Source: Saprospiraceae bacterium
GTDB lineage: Bacteria; Bacteroidota; Bacteroidia; Chitinophagales; Saprospiraceae
Assembly (NCBI GenBank): GCA_020628095.1
Contig: JAHDFP010000024.1
Span: 1 to 49,528, forward strand
DNA length: 49,528 bases
Direction: 5' to 3'
The position numbers and the translations under genes are program-made. Under the pieces are notes generated by a model. It worked only from the letters and a program-made list of their open reading frames with translations. It had not been told where the DNA came from and made no database searches. Position 1 is the stretch's first letter. Each line of letters starts with the position of its first letter. Positions 14,101 to 19,762 of this stretch are shown one piece after another.

Positions 14101-14824
14101 ACATACCTTTAGGAAAAAACTCCGAGACATTACCCATTCCATCCGTAACAGTCAATGCTCCAGTGATATCGTACTCAAGAACAATATCCGAAGTAGGCGT
14201 ACAATCGTCAAATAATATCTGCGGTGCAAGTCCATTAACTTGGCGTCCACATGGCTCTCCTCCGGTAGCTTCGTACGTAATATTAGCTGGACAAGTTATG
14301 GTAGGAGGCGCACAATCAACAAAGGTATCCTCGAATGTAAAAGGAAATAGAGTAGTACAGGCTCTATCAAAAATATACGCTTGTGACCCAGTGACACTAA
14401 CAAGAGTAATTCTAAGATTAACGAAACAATCTGGTGGCGTAAAATCCCAGAATGCCCAATCATTATATACATTGGCACGTCCATCACATGCTGAAATAAT
14501 ATTAATTCCTGACTTACATCCCGATAAGGAGCCTATCGGAGTATCCCAAACAACGCCCGCTGGTAAAGCAGAAAAAGTGTTCGTAACACCTGTAGCTGTA
14601 TTTTGTACGCTAAATGTTACTACTGCATTAGCCGTTTGAGCAGGGCTCAGATTACCATGCCAGTGCTCGGCGAATAATCTTATACGTCCTTCTGGCGTAA
14701 TACAATATGCCCACTGAGTACTGTGCGCACATATCTCTTGACTTAAAATAAGTGTGAAAAAAAATAGACAAGTAGTCCTAAAATACCTAGAACTCTTAAT
14801 AATTAACCCTAATCTATCGAACAT
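1..14824 (-). CDS. Giant HYR/SprB-repeat surface adhesin, C-terminus beyond window
   Basis: A single minus-strand frame is open from an ATG at 14822-14824 to the left edge (at least 4941 codons). I checked the frame at over a dozen points, including all five copies of the CCFDV motif near 9970, 7925, 5830, 3700 and 1590. Residues 1-35 are a signal peptide with a long hydrophobic core (CLFFFTLILS). Residues ~36-170 are a Cys/Trp-rich domain I do not recognise. A HYR domain starts at ~171. A DUF2341-like domain (PDFSDLLFL, LPYWIEG) lies at ~356-445 and a SprB repeat (PYTYLWSTGATSQDLSGL) at ~811-880. The rest is ~88-residue HYR-like domains, each ending in motifs such as FTATDDCGNTSTC and separated by D-T-T-x-P. 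An in-frame stop lies just upstream of the ATG. Proteins of this kind in Bacteroidota are secreted by T9SS and act in adhesion or gliding; the sorting domain would lie outside this window. The exact ligand is unknown. Confidence 0.93.
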   Translation of the reverse strand, partial: MFDRLGLIIKSSRYFRTTCLFFFTLILSQEICAHSTQWAYCITPEGRIRLFAEHWHGNLSPAQTANAVVTFSVQNTATGVTNTFSALPAGVVWDTPIGSLSGCKSGINIISACDGRANVYNDWAFWDFTPPDCFVNLRITLVSVTGSQAYIFDRACTTLFPFTFEDTFVDCAPPTITCPANITYEATGGEPCGRQVNGLAPQILFDDCTPTSDIVLEYDITGALTVTDGMGNVSEFFPKGMSTVVYSATDNNNTTSTCSFVVTVEDSNGPTTSCPSNITLECGDPNNSSIINEWLDSFTATDVCGVQSLDNNFDPNGFVFIDTENQLDYFDLSRNPRISTGHLSHSLLSSGQLLSEMTKCQYSKKITLYNKQSDNLFDYQIQLNLMYQEGMAPDFSDLLFLDAGGRVLPYWIEGYNDKHAAIWLKVAELPALKNSEISLQYGGCVETKFTPEEVFTSVARNGELYIPDAERGYRVISKIKNSSSKNHLIIEGEESNYKVTVGYTESGNVNSQIIRLVEGGKPFPLYLEGNQTYGESVILDFERNQKTNTTTHIIRNESGRRIIEDKFVDDGFLISDRVKFVDDSNVEFIAVVPSKSGSPEIISEVSKSTQDVAVRTMEMFDDNPKAEDKYVFQQKMMDCNCTVTQGSQTFSINTLQNAQDDVAFYAYGTPNGASANTGLELAEEVVLFLYENTLTGEISLFIILDDARDPTGGRGTIDFFCLPTTSTLDFSDDPGEITGIFPTVTANWGWAPCCTDGALIGNVGCNTTFDFYANFSSGINGISWVSGSLAAPVYNSFGSITEPVRISCGNAQPTCCRNTNSVTITHASCPSSTDGMIDVTVDANGAPYTYLWSTGATSQDLSGLGVGMYTVTITDKDNCEQIIDNEIESDETPMLNCPTNATVSMDGTMASIELSDLPYTVTYPCPDSYTETCMGCGTFDCSDANMVRTVTVIVEDVLGNTDMCTINVLIENMPPDINCPDDLNLECDDSFNSAAINDWLSSVTATDNEGDVISIEDNFDPNGYSFTSDGSSSGIEKMKSSGKQSVQGPKDFYYILDIVNKSETRPAMLMMGGKGSQVVTFTATDECGNTSTCTATITIDDTTPPVITCPNDITVECGDPNNNAIITNWLDNATAIDACTDHTVTNNFSTLNPNECGGVRTITFTAEDECDNRSTCTSRITHLDTTPPEFMMKPQDAEFECVNANGATAAINAWLAANGNGMATDDCDATVTWSSALTSTTELCGYTYERLYTFTIRDDCGNTSTATATATVVDNTPPVLNLRADITLNCATTNDANLASYLTNYGSVSDLCTVAADIDVEYRLYNSISGCGETYTEVYEFTATDECGNTTIDYFSFTEQDIVAPTWVGLPGHLDVECGDPDNNTQIQEWLDAIEDAITDACGGTTYVTNDWDGSLLETCNASNWIAITVEDECGNSRSFNRRLRLLDRINPVFLNCPSDMTVNVDVDNCDANVVFSTPVAYDQCSPGIVPVQTLGPASGSTFPLGTTLIRFDVRDNCNRLGRCDFNITVVDSDTPEISCPSNVEVCTGDGICTWRSDNSVLPMGMDNCPNVVTQVEITGATTLTRRTGTAANRTFNLGTSQVCYYMTDAAGNTSSCCFDVIVSDCEDPVISCPANVTNAVCGSSAPASFNATATDNCDTNIDIQKILFNTISNCGSTNTQVYQFIATDNFGNDSQCFANYTSIDNTPPAITTAASDGDSNCAEANADLLDWLNNNGGAVATDNCGAVTWTNDFNGAAMTGCSGVTSLSVTFTATDECGNTSTTSADFMVDDTENPMITCPTDITLECDDVLNDAVIELWLQSAVATDNCTDPVITNNYPGRFTADCGTTGNNLVTFTATDDCDNFVRCNARITIEDSLPPEFLMKPQDLIVECGDADADPSAWIKNNGGAMASDQCDDNLTWNVTEGDAEEGCGDSESIIYTFTVTDDCGNSTSATALYVFEDTTVPQVIPPTDITVECADAAATSLSDWQDGASATDNCGTDGFTFEAILFNTISGCGDTNTEVYQFTATDACGNQASALASYTIVDSTDPSITCPSTLNLFCGVDDNPLFIAEWLTSATGMDDCGEVTFTNNFDGVLPANCGGVKVVTFTATDDCGNTETCNSRITLDDNSSPDFVNCPEDMTINVDVDLCGSNPIFSDPIPMDNCDVTAIQTGGPTSGSTFPVGTSTITYTATDDCGNTQTCQFDITVIDSDDPIILCPSSDIIACTDSGVCTWESADIGPSLGVENCPGFTINYAITGQTSGTGTNDASGTTFNLGVSTVCYTISDASGNTSSCCFNVIVNDCESPQVTCPADMTVECDGSGNTTQLNSWLGTSSSSDNCDNTLMTSQDLDNTISMCGGGETFVYQFIAEDDAGNSDYCRASFTIEDTTNPVVTPASNMVSNCEDAPEDYINWLNNNGGATATDVCSGTSWTHNVVSETPNCSGFPTFIVDFIVTDECGNSSSSRAQFSAPDNTNPIISCPADITLECGNDTNDAVITNWLETASATDACSELTIANTYPNTFAATCGDAGVYTITFTTVDDCRNLARCSSTISILDRTIPVFEVDPQDITIECASDDASSMINNWIKNNGGGVASDNCGDVTWSVTSGEPIAGCGDTGTVIYTWTITDECGNTNTATSSVITEDTTVPEIDVPNDLTVECDGAGNLTQLSDWLESVSGSDDCGDVTLDSELYNTISGCGGSDTEVHLFTATDECGNVTTGLASFTIEDSVDPVITCPEALELICGDESNDLMILNWLQTGTSTDVCSDVIITNNIPSELPDLSCGTTMTTSVTFTATDDCGNTSSCASTITMIDEDAPRFENCPTDITVNVDVDLCESNVVYSTPLAFDNCDEDVDVVMTSGIASGDIFDLGTTTILFTATDDCGNTATCQFDITVLDSDIPSISCPSVDVEKCVDPGTCGWRASDSVSPVFSENCPDEGFDLSYTITGATNVSSPLVGYHDVDADDIIFAIGRSRVCYTITDEAGNSSSCCFDVIITDCEAPNLSCSADLIVECAATNAIQLNTWLNSAVATDNCDALVDMTFDVWNTISGCGNTSTVEYLFTATDDAGNTTTCIRSFEVQDNTAPVITTVAPDVTVECDGVGNQDQLLAWLGSNGNIPDSDVDEFCNGFTWDNNFEDTQFVTIDPCDDDLGYYQVLFWVTDDCGNRSNRIAKRFIIEDTTAPELTCPANITLECSDPLNEEIIGSWLLTASASDGCSTVSLVNDYDDEFEAACGLSGEYTVAFTATDACDNVTDCERTITIEDTTDPTIELAAADLILECSDANNAALIADWIESNGGAVASDACSTELEWSYEALPVLSGCGDTESTTYIFTVTDQCDNESTTTAQVITEDTTPPNLDEPASLTEECGDIETTVQQWIDSATGDDTCGEVTVSAVLWNTISDCGGTNTETYLFTATDACGNETTAFSDYILEDTSDPTVVCPSDIALICGDENNDQLILNWLNSATATDAFGCSEVEISNNYPNGLPSLACNGGAGLLITFTATDACDNTHTCQSRITMDDSADPYFSNCPQDMTVNVDVDLCETNVVYSTPIALDNCDEDVTVVMTSGIASGQPFPIGTTTILFTATDDCGNTTTCEFDITVEDSDIPTIECPSNDVVVCTDTGTCVWESDDRVSSIYNENCPDEGYTVTYAVTGATVATSAATGQNDIADDGVVFNLGESRVCYTIEDDAGNSSQCCFDVIVEDCENPVVTCPEGEVVECDGMANNDDLSDWLAEVTATDNCDTDISITSELNNTISGCGNTYTLLYSFTAEDNFGNTHRCLSSFRIIDTTDPVIDTEASDETIECSGGSNGTDALLVWLENNGGASASDICNEVEWSNDFAGFSDGCGETGEIEVIFTATDDCGNTSTTSAVFTIEDTTAPELTCPADITLECADELNEVIIENWLDFAMASDGCSTVSLVNDYDDEFEAACGLSGEYTVTFTATDACDNVTECERTITIEDTTDPTIELAAADLILECSDANNAALIADWIESNGGAVASDACSTELEWSYEALPVLSGCGDTESTTYIFTVTDQCDNESTTTAQVITEDTTPPNLDEPASLTEECGDIETTVQQWIDSATGDDTCGEVTVSAVLWNTISDCGGTNTETYLFTATDACGNETTAFSDYILEDTSDPTVVCPADIALVCGDENNDQLILNWLNSATATDAFGCSDVEITNNYPNGLPSLACNGGAGLLITFTATDACENTHTCQSRITMDDSADPYFSNCPQDMTVNVDVDLCETNVVYSTPIALDNCDEDVTVVMTSGIASGQPFPIGTTTILFTATDDCGNTTTCEFDITVEDSDIPTIECPSNDVVVCTDTGTCVWESDDRVSSIYNENCPDEGYTVTYTVTGATVATSAATGQNDIADDGVVFNLGESRVCYTIEDDAGNSSQCCFDVIVEDCENPVVTCPEGEVVECDGMANNDELSDWLAEVTATDNCDTDISITSELNNTISGCGNTYTLIYSFTAEDNFGNTHRCLSSFRIIDTTVPVIDTEASDETIECSGGSNGTDALLVWLENNGGASASDICNEVEWSNDFAGFSDGCGETGEVEVTFTATDDCGNTSTTSAVFTIEDTTAPELTCPADITLECADELNEVIIENWLDFAMASDGCSTVTLVNDYDDEFEAACGLSGEYTVTFTASDACDNVTECERKITIEDTTDPTIELAAADLILECSDANNAALIADWIESNGGAVASDACSTELEWSYEALPVLSGCGDTESTTYIFTVTDQCDNESTTTAQVITEDTTPPNLDEPASLTEECGDIETTVQQWIDSATGDDTCGEVTVSAVLWNTISDCGGTNTETYLFTATDACGNETTAFSDYILEDTSDPTVVCPSDIALICGDENNDQLILNWLNSATATDAFGCSDVEITNNYPNGLPSLACNGGAGLLITFTATDACDNTHTCQSRITMDDSADPY
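5167..11580. repeat. Diverged older copies of the eight-domain super-repeat
   Basis: The order of the eight HYR subtypes seen in the 2109-bp unit continues in diverged form. The subtype-1 marker (NVDVDLC), the subtype-2 marker (CCFDV) and the NTISGCG marker keep their order. The CCFDV markers lie near 9972, 7927, 5832, 3703 and 1594, giving steps of about 2045, 2095, 2129 and 2109 bp. Similarity between neighbouring units is clear in protein but weak in DNA, and the first unit (10.5-11.6 kb) is partial. Confidence 0.85.
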
Positions 14825-15136
14825 AAAGTTTGACTTGAAATTGTACAATTCGTATTCAGGTCCTACTTTATGTTCTCATATATAAAATAATCTATATGTA
14901 ATCTACTATACCATAGCAGCTTACAATAGCTAATCTATACATTACAGTTGGTTAGTGTGTTTAAGTTTTGGTCCTCTAAGAGTTAACAAACAACAAGATA
15001 CATATTATATAATTATTTAATATAATATTCTATCGTATTTCTATGTGCGCAGTTAGTTTATAGTCGAAGATGACAGAACAAAAGATCTTTAAAGAGAGAT
15101 TTATCTCATAAAATAACCGAGCAAATTCACCTTACT
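14825..15136. other. 312-bp AT-rich intergenic region upstream of the adhesin gene
   Basis: No gene is visible. The region follows the SCO1-like stop codon and precedes the adhesin start on the same strand, so it should carry the adhesin promoter and possibly the end of the upstream operon. I looked for a TTTG / TAnnTTTG Bacteroidota promoter pair and found none convincing. A weak inverted repeat (GAGAT-TT-ATCTC) lies near 15094-15105. Confidence 0.4.
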
Positions 15137-15769
15137 CTAATCTGATATAAGTAGTCTATCAATATCCTCAACTAGTTGTTCTATTTCGGCATCTTTCGTT
15201 CCGTTATAGATACCACGAATTCTACGCTTTTGATCGACGAGAATAAAGTTTTCTGTATGCAAAAAATCATCAGAACTTAGCTGTAACCCGATCTGACCTT
15301 CTATAAAATAAGAGGTACGCGCAAGATCATATATCGTTTCCTTATCTCCTGTCACCAGGTGCCATTTTTTGCCATCTATCTTGTTTTCTATAGCATATCT
15401 CTTAAGCTGCTGGACAGTATCTAACCATGGCGTGACACTATGAGATAATAACTTTAGCCTGGGTTCCTCCTTATATCTTTCTTGTAAGGTGTACATATTA
15501 GAAGTCATCTGAGGGCAGATGCTAGGGCAAGTCGTAAAGAAAAAATCCACGACGTATACCCTTCCGTGAAAATTATGATTGGTAATCTGCTGATTATTCT
15601 GATCTGTAAATCTAAAATCGGCAATCCTGTGTATTCCTTGATAAGACCTATCATCTTGACCTATCCACTCAGGCTCCCAATCCGCCGTATTATAAAACGG
15701 CAAATAATCAGGTTCAGACTTACAACTGAATAATACAGAAAGGATTATTAAAATAGATATAAGTCTCAT
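15137..15769 (-). CDS. SCO1/SenC family copper chaperone lipoprotein
   Basis: The 210-residue protein has a thioredoxin-like SCO fold. The copper site is visible: CPSIC at Cys81/Cys85 and His171 in FLHTENFILVD, matching the CxxxC plus distal His of the family. A short signal ending in the lipobox LFSC (Cys16) predicts a lipoprotein facing the periplasm. SCO proteins deliver copper to the CuA site of cytochrome c oxidase or act as thiol reductants. Its ATG overlaps the stop of the upstream MORN-type lipoprotein gene by four bases (ATGA), so the two are probably translationally coupled. It is the last gene of the mgsA-uvrC-lipoprotein-SCO run. The family call is firm; the particular oxidase served is not shown here. 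Confidence 0.92.
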   Translation of the reverse strand: MRLISILIILSVLFSCKSEPDYLPFYNTADWEPEWIGQDDRSYQGIHRIADFRFTDQNNQQITNHNFHGRVYVVDFFFTTCPSICPQMTSNMYTLQERYKEEPRLKLLSHSVTPWLDTVQQLKRYAIENKIDGKKWHLVTGDKETIYDLARTSYFIEGQIGLQLSSDDFLHTENFILVDQKRRIRGIYNGTKDAEIEQLVEDIDRLLISD

Positions 15770-16263
15770 ATTTTATCAGTTGGATTTAGTGATATACAAC
15801 TACTGGAACCGAGCAATCCAAACGTTCTTCCATCTTTTATAATATAATGCGCTATAACAACACCATTAGCATCTATGATTTTATTCTTGACTACACTACC
15901 CTTGTGATACTCTCTATGTATTTGCAACTCGCCATTAGGGTAATACTCCTTATATTCCCCCTGTCTCTTGCCATCCACACAGGAATAAGAAAAGGACAAA
16001 TTACCATTGACGTGCCAGCCCTGTTGCAGTCCAGCTTGTACTCCATTCTTATATCTGTAGTCCAGTTTATTTTTTTCACTAGAAGATTGATTAAGGTGTC
16101 CCGAAAATTTCTCACCTTGATAATAATATACACTATCCTTTAACTCCAATTTCTTATCATCCATACGCACATAGACATCAGGAACATTTATAGTTACCAA
16201 ACTTTCATCAGATTCGATCTGACAAGATGACAACAAGGAAAACAATATTAACAACCTATACAT
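15766..16263 (-). CDS. MORN-type repeat lipoprotein
   Basis: I start this gene at the ATG at 16261-16263 because the next residues (MYRLLILFSLLSSC) form a lipoprotein signal with Cys14 as the lipid anchor. The start lies inside the last codons of uvrC, an 8-base overlap. The body has tandem motifs such as NGVQAGLQQGWHVNGNLSFS and YKEYYPNGELQIHREYHKG. These match the toxin_43/MORN_2 type of repeat common in Bacteroidota lipoproteins, a beta-rich repeat with Gly and aromatic residues. No catalytic residues are visible and the function is unknown. Its 3' end overlaps the SCO1-like gene by four bases, so a link to copper or oxidase assembly is possible from context only. Confidence 0.8.
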   Translation of the reverse strand: MYRLLILFSLLSSCQIESDESLVTINVPDVYVRMDDKKLELKDSVYYYQGEKFSGHLNQSSSEKNKLDYRYKNGVQAGLQQGWHVNGNLSFSYSCVDGKRQGEYKEYYPNGELQIHREYHKGSVVKNKIIDANGVVIAHYIIKDGRTFGLLGSSSCISLNPTDKI

Positions 16264-18070
16264 TTCCTTCTGATTGATTACTGAAATAATCATAAACTGT
16301 ATTAGCTAGCTTCTCGCCAATTAGTTGAGAAAGATCGGCTTTATTCAGTCCCCTTATCTTTTTGACCGAACCGAAAGTCTTTAGTAATTTCTCAGCAGTC
16401 TTTTCACCTATTCCCGCAATATTAGTCAGCTCCGTGCCTAGAGCATTTTTAGAGCGTTGATCTCGATGGAATGTAATAGCGAAACGATGTGCCTCATTTC
16501 TCAAATGTTGAATCAGCTTTAGAGATTCTGATTTTTTATTAATATAAATGGGAATGGGGTCATCAGGGAAATATATTTCCTCCAGTCGCTTTGCAATTCC
16601 AATCATCACAATTTCCTTTTCCAAACCCAAATCTTTCAATATTTGGTATGAGGCACTTAACTGACCTTTACCACCATCTATGATCACAAGTTGAGGCAAT
16701 GGTTTGTTTTCGTTCTTGAGGCGTGTATACCTCCGTAAGACAACTTCCTGCATAGAAGCGAAATCATTAGGCCCTACAACTGTTTTGATATTAAATTTTC
16801 GATAATCCTTTTTAGATGGTTTCGCATTTTTGAATACGACACAAGAAGATACAGGATCAGATCCTTGTATATTAGAGTTATCAAAACACTCTATATGATA
16901 AGGCAAGACATCCATCTGGAGGTCTTCTTTCATTGTATTAAGTATCCTTTCTGCTGATGTCTGCTTTTTCTTGTAGGTTGCTTCATCTTTTCTTTTCTGT
17001 AGGATATAATATGTGAGGTTCTTCTCGGCTAGATCTAGAAGATGACGTTTGTCCCCACGCTGGGGAACAGTGACTTGGACTTTGTCTATAAGATTAAGCG
17101 GCTTGGCAAGTATAACTTCGGGAGATATACTATTAAATTTTTCTCTCAGATAATTAATAGAAAAGACTAAGAGGTCATCATCATTATCATTCAGATTTTT
17201 TTTCAGTTCTACGTTATCGGAATTGATTAATGCACCATTGACAATTTTAAGGTAAGATACATACGCCATATCTTCCTCAGATCTTATAGCGAATACATCA
17301 CTATCTTTGATTGTCGTATTGACTACCGTAGACTTAGATTGGTAGTTATCCAGAGCGTCCAACTTTTCTTTTAACTCCTGAGCTTTTTCAAACTCTAATT
17401 TCTCAACAGCAATTTCAAGCTGCTCTTTTATGTAATTTTTTACTGGAGCAATCTGACCTTTAAGTATGTTTTTTACTTGACTTATTTTTTGGTCATAAGC
17501 CTCCTTACTTTCATATCCTACACAAGGACCCAGACAATTTTTGATATGATATTCTAGACACACTTTAAATTTTCCTGCTTCAATGCTTTTTTCCGATAAC
17601 GGTAGCGTACACGTTCTAAGTTTAAACAACTTCTTTATTATATCCAAAAGTATTCTAGCTCGGTACTTAGATGTATACGGACCAAAGTACTGTGACCCAT
17701 CTTTCCATACTTTTCTTGTGAAAAACACTCTGGGGAAAGGCTCTTTCTTGACGACGATATACGTATAGGTCTTGCCATCTTTGAGCATGACATTATATCG
17801 CGGTTGCAGTTTTTTGATTAATGTATTCTCCAGTAGAAGAGCGTCTTGTTCTGTTTCGACGACTGTATATTCGAGCTTAACTGCATTCCTTACTAGTGCT
17901 TTGGTCTTGTATTGCTGATGCTTTTTCTCTCCAAAGTAATTGGCAGTTCTCTTCCTGAGATCTTTGGCTTTTCCTACATAAATGACCACATCCTTTTCGT
18001 CTATAAATCTATAGACACCTGGCTCGTGAGGTATCTGTGGGGCGAGTTCTTTATATTGATTAGTCGTCAA
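16256..18070 (-). CDS. uvrC: UvrABC system protein C (excinuclease subunit)
   Basis: The 604-residue protein has the full UvrC layout. The N-terminal GIY-YIG nuclease domain is at ~1-95, with GVY at 18-20, YVGKAKDLRKR at 31-41 and Glu81 in LLLENTLIKKLQPRYN. A UVR helical hairpin that binds UvrB lies near 205-245 (EFEKAQELKEKLD). The RNase H-like second nuclease domain is at ~385-540 (ECFDNSNIQG, VIIDGGKGQLSA), followed by a C-terminal helix-hairpin-helix (IAGIGEKTAEKLLKTFGS). UvrC makes both incisions around a UvrB-bound lesion in nucleotide excision repair. It lies 30 bases after mgsA and runs into the MORN lipoprotein gene, consistent with one operon. The length is normal and no defect is seen. 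Confidence 0.98.
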   Translation of the reverse strand: MTTNQYKELAPQIPHEPGVYRFIDEKDVVIYVGKAKDLRKRTANYFGEKKHQQYKTKALVRNAVKLEYTVVETEQDALLLENTLIKKLQPRYNVMLKDGKTYTYIVVKKEPFPRVFFTRKVWKDGSQYFGPYTSKYRARILLDIIKKLFKLRTCTLPLSEKSIEAGKFKVCLEYHIKNCLGPCVGYESKEAYDQKISQVKNILKGQIAPVKNYIKEQLEIAVEKLEFEKAQELKEKLDALDNYQSKSTVVNTTIKDSDVFAIRSEEDMAYVSYLKIVNGALINSDNVELKKNLNDNDDDLLVFSINYLREKFNSISPEVILAKPLNLIDKVQVTVPQRGDKRHLLDLAEKNLTYYILQKRKDEATYKKKQTSAERILNTMKEDLQMDVLPYHIECFDNSNIQGSDPVSSCVVFKNAKPSKKDYRKFNIKTVVGPNDFASMQEVVLRRYTRLKNENKPLPQLVIIDGGKGQLSASYQILKDLGLEKEIVMIGIAKRLEEIYFPDDPIPIYINKKSESLKLIQHLRNEAHRFAITFHRDQRSKNALGTELTNIAGIGEKTAEKLLKTFGSVKKIRGLNKADLSQLIGEKLANTVYDYFSNQSEGNV

Positions 18071-18100
18071 TGATATATCTTAATAAAGTATAATACTAAA

Positions 18101-18505
18101 TTAAGACTTCTGCTGCTCTTTCTTGGTCAGTTCTGATATAACACCTCTAAGAAGATAAAAGGCGGCTTTAGGATTAGTTGCTAGTGGTACATTATGTACA
18201 TCGCATTGTCTCATTAGCATCTGCACATCAGGCTCGTGAGGATGCTTATCTAGAGGATCTCTGAAAAATATAACCATATCAATTTGCTGTGTTGCCACGA
18301 GAGCAGCAATCTGCGCATCTCCACCTAAAGGACCAGACAAAAGACACTTCACCTTGAATCCTTCTTTTTCTATTTTAGATCCTGTCGTACCTGTGGCGTA
18401 AAGCGTAGAATCTTTTAGAAAAGTCTGATTATTGAGCAAAAAAGAAACCATGTCTGATTTCTTACCGTCATGGGCTATTAGTGCGATGTGTAGGTTAATG
18501 GGCAT
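18101..18505 (-). CDS. mgsA: Methylglyoxal synthase
   Basis: This 134-residue cytosolic enzyme converts dihydroxyacetone phosphate to methylglyoxal and phosphate, a bypass of lower glycolysis that relieves sugar-phosphate stress. The family signatures are present: AHDGKK near residue 11, TGTTG at 38-42 (phosphate binding), SGPLGGDAQI at 57-66 with the catalytic Asp63, and FRDPLDKHPHEPDV at 81-94 with the conserved His and Asp. The length is typical. It is the first gene of the leftward run mgsA-uvrC-lipoprotein-SCO. A divergent gene starts only about 70 bases away, so the promoters of both must share that gap. Confidence 0.97.
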   Translation of the reverse strand: MPINLHIALIAHDGKKSDMVSFLLNNQTFLKDSTLYATGTTGSKIEKEGFKVKCLLSGPLGGDAQIAALVATQQIDMVIFFRDPLDKHPHEPDVQMLMRQCDVHNVPLATNPKAAFYLLRGVISELTKKEQQKS

Positions 18506-18575
18506 ACCGAAGATTTGAAATTTAAATTAGTTTATGGTATCTTATTATTCAATCAATGTATATAACATTCTAGCA

Positions 18576-19550
18576 ATGAAATATGTTTTTCTTATTGTTC
18601 AGATCTTGATTATGCCTTTAAGTATCTCGGCACAACACAAAACTGAATTCACCAGACAAGATACTATAGAATTTTTGTACAAATCAGGAAAGTATCTATT
18701 TGCTGCCAATAGTGCAGAATTCATTAAAGTAAGCTTTGACTTAGATTCTTTAAGGGCCTTATACCATATTTCCGATGAGGAGCTAAAAAGCATAGAGTCC
18801 GATATCAAATCTAATGCTAAGTTGACAATAGGTCAGTTACATGATAACGATGAATTAATATTCAAATGTTATTATGAGATAGATAGACCAGAATTTAGTT
18901 TTGGTCCTAAATTAAAGCTTGATCTTAATGCGTATGATATTGCATCTGAAAACACCACTCTCACAATTGATAAGCTAAATGTTGGCGTAGGCAGTGGTAC
19001 ACAAAGATTGGATGGAAAAATCTCATCGCGATCAATCAGTAAGTTTTTTAAGATCGAAAATTATGACTCCCTAGACAATAAGTATATTGGTTCGGCAAAC
19101 TTCGAGTTCCAATTTTCTAAAGATATAGAATACAAAATTGTGAGTAAGGAGAACATTGGTGATACGATTAATATGAATAATAGAAGCTTAGTCCTTCATA
19201 AAATAGTTGAAAATGCCGCTCATTTTAAGATTCTAAAGGACAGCGACAAATCACATCTTCAGGTTAAGAACTTATCTGATGATGCAAAATATGAGCTAAA
19301 AAGAGACAGGAACGGTTCTTCCACTAAAAAGATTTGGTCAGATTCCTTCTTGTATTCAATTTTTGAAAACAATCAAGACATATCATTGGAAGAATTCACA
19401 CAGAAAATAAGTAAATCTAATCTGGATAAAATAAATACTGAATCTGAATATTTGATAATAAGAATCGACACTCCAATACAAAATCTCTTCCTATTTGAGA
19501 TTCTTTATGGAGAAAAACATCCACTGAAATTATTCTTGAATTCTTTGTGA
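18576..19550 (+). CDS. Secreted protein of unknown function
   Basis: I choose the ATG at 18576 because it gives a clear Sec signal peptide (MKYVFLIVQILIMPLSISAQ, cleavage likely after SAQ). The mature protein of about 300 residues is hydrophilic and rich in Lys, Asp, Ser and Asn, with alternating polar and hydrophobic stretches and no Cys beyond one. I recognise no domain. Several segments (TLTIDKLNVGVGSGTQRLDG, YIGSANFEFQFSKDIEYKIV) look like beta strands. There is no T9SS sorting domain and no lipobox, so a periplasmic location is likely. It is a single-gene unit divergent from mgsA and ends in a strong terminator. Confidence 0.75.
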   Translation: MKYVFLIVQILIMPLSISAQHKTEFTRQDTIEFLYKSGKYLFAANSAEFIKVSFDLDSLRALYHISDEELKSIESDIKSNAKLTIGQLHDNDELIFKCYYEIDRPEFSFGPKLKLDLNAYDIASENTTLTIDKLNVGVGSGTQRLDGKISSRSISKFFKIENYDSLDNKYIGSANFEFQFSKDIEYKIVSKENIGDTINMNNRSLVLHKIVENAAHFKILKDSDKSHLQVKNLSDDAKYELKRDRNGSSTKKIWSDSFLYSIFENNQDISLEEFTQKISKSNLDKINTESEYLIIRIDTPIQNLFLFEILYGEKHPLKLFLNSL

Positions 19551-19618
19551 TTAGGAGATTAGCCTAATTGGAACAACTAATGGTTTGTGTCAGTCTTTGT
19601 ATTCACAAAGCTTAATTG

Positions 19619-19678
19619 TAGAGCCATAAAAAGGCGTTATAATATTATTCCGCCAATGGCTCCATTCTTTTTTTTGAC
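19619..19678 (+). terminator. Rho-independent terminator after the 18576-19550 gene
   Basis: An outer stem GAGCCAT (19621-19627) pairs with ATGGCTC (19656-19662), with an inner GGCG/CGCC pairing. A run of eight T residues follows. It reads in the plus direction and lies 70 bases past the stop of the unknown secreted protein. Confidence 0.75.
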
Positions 19679-19762
19679 TTTAAGTTTTATCCCTAAATGA
19701 CTTATGTACTTTGTTACACAATAAGATACCTCTGGCACACATCGACCATTACATATTTCTGT

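Noticed and set aside
13890-14639. A 249-codon plus-strand frame over the adhesin N-terminus
   Set aside because: It is opposite the well-supported minus-strand adhesin frame and has no domain or signal.
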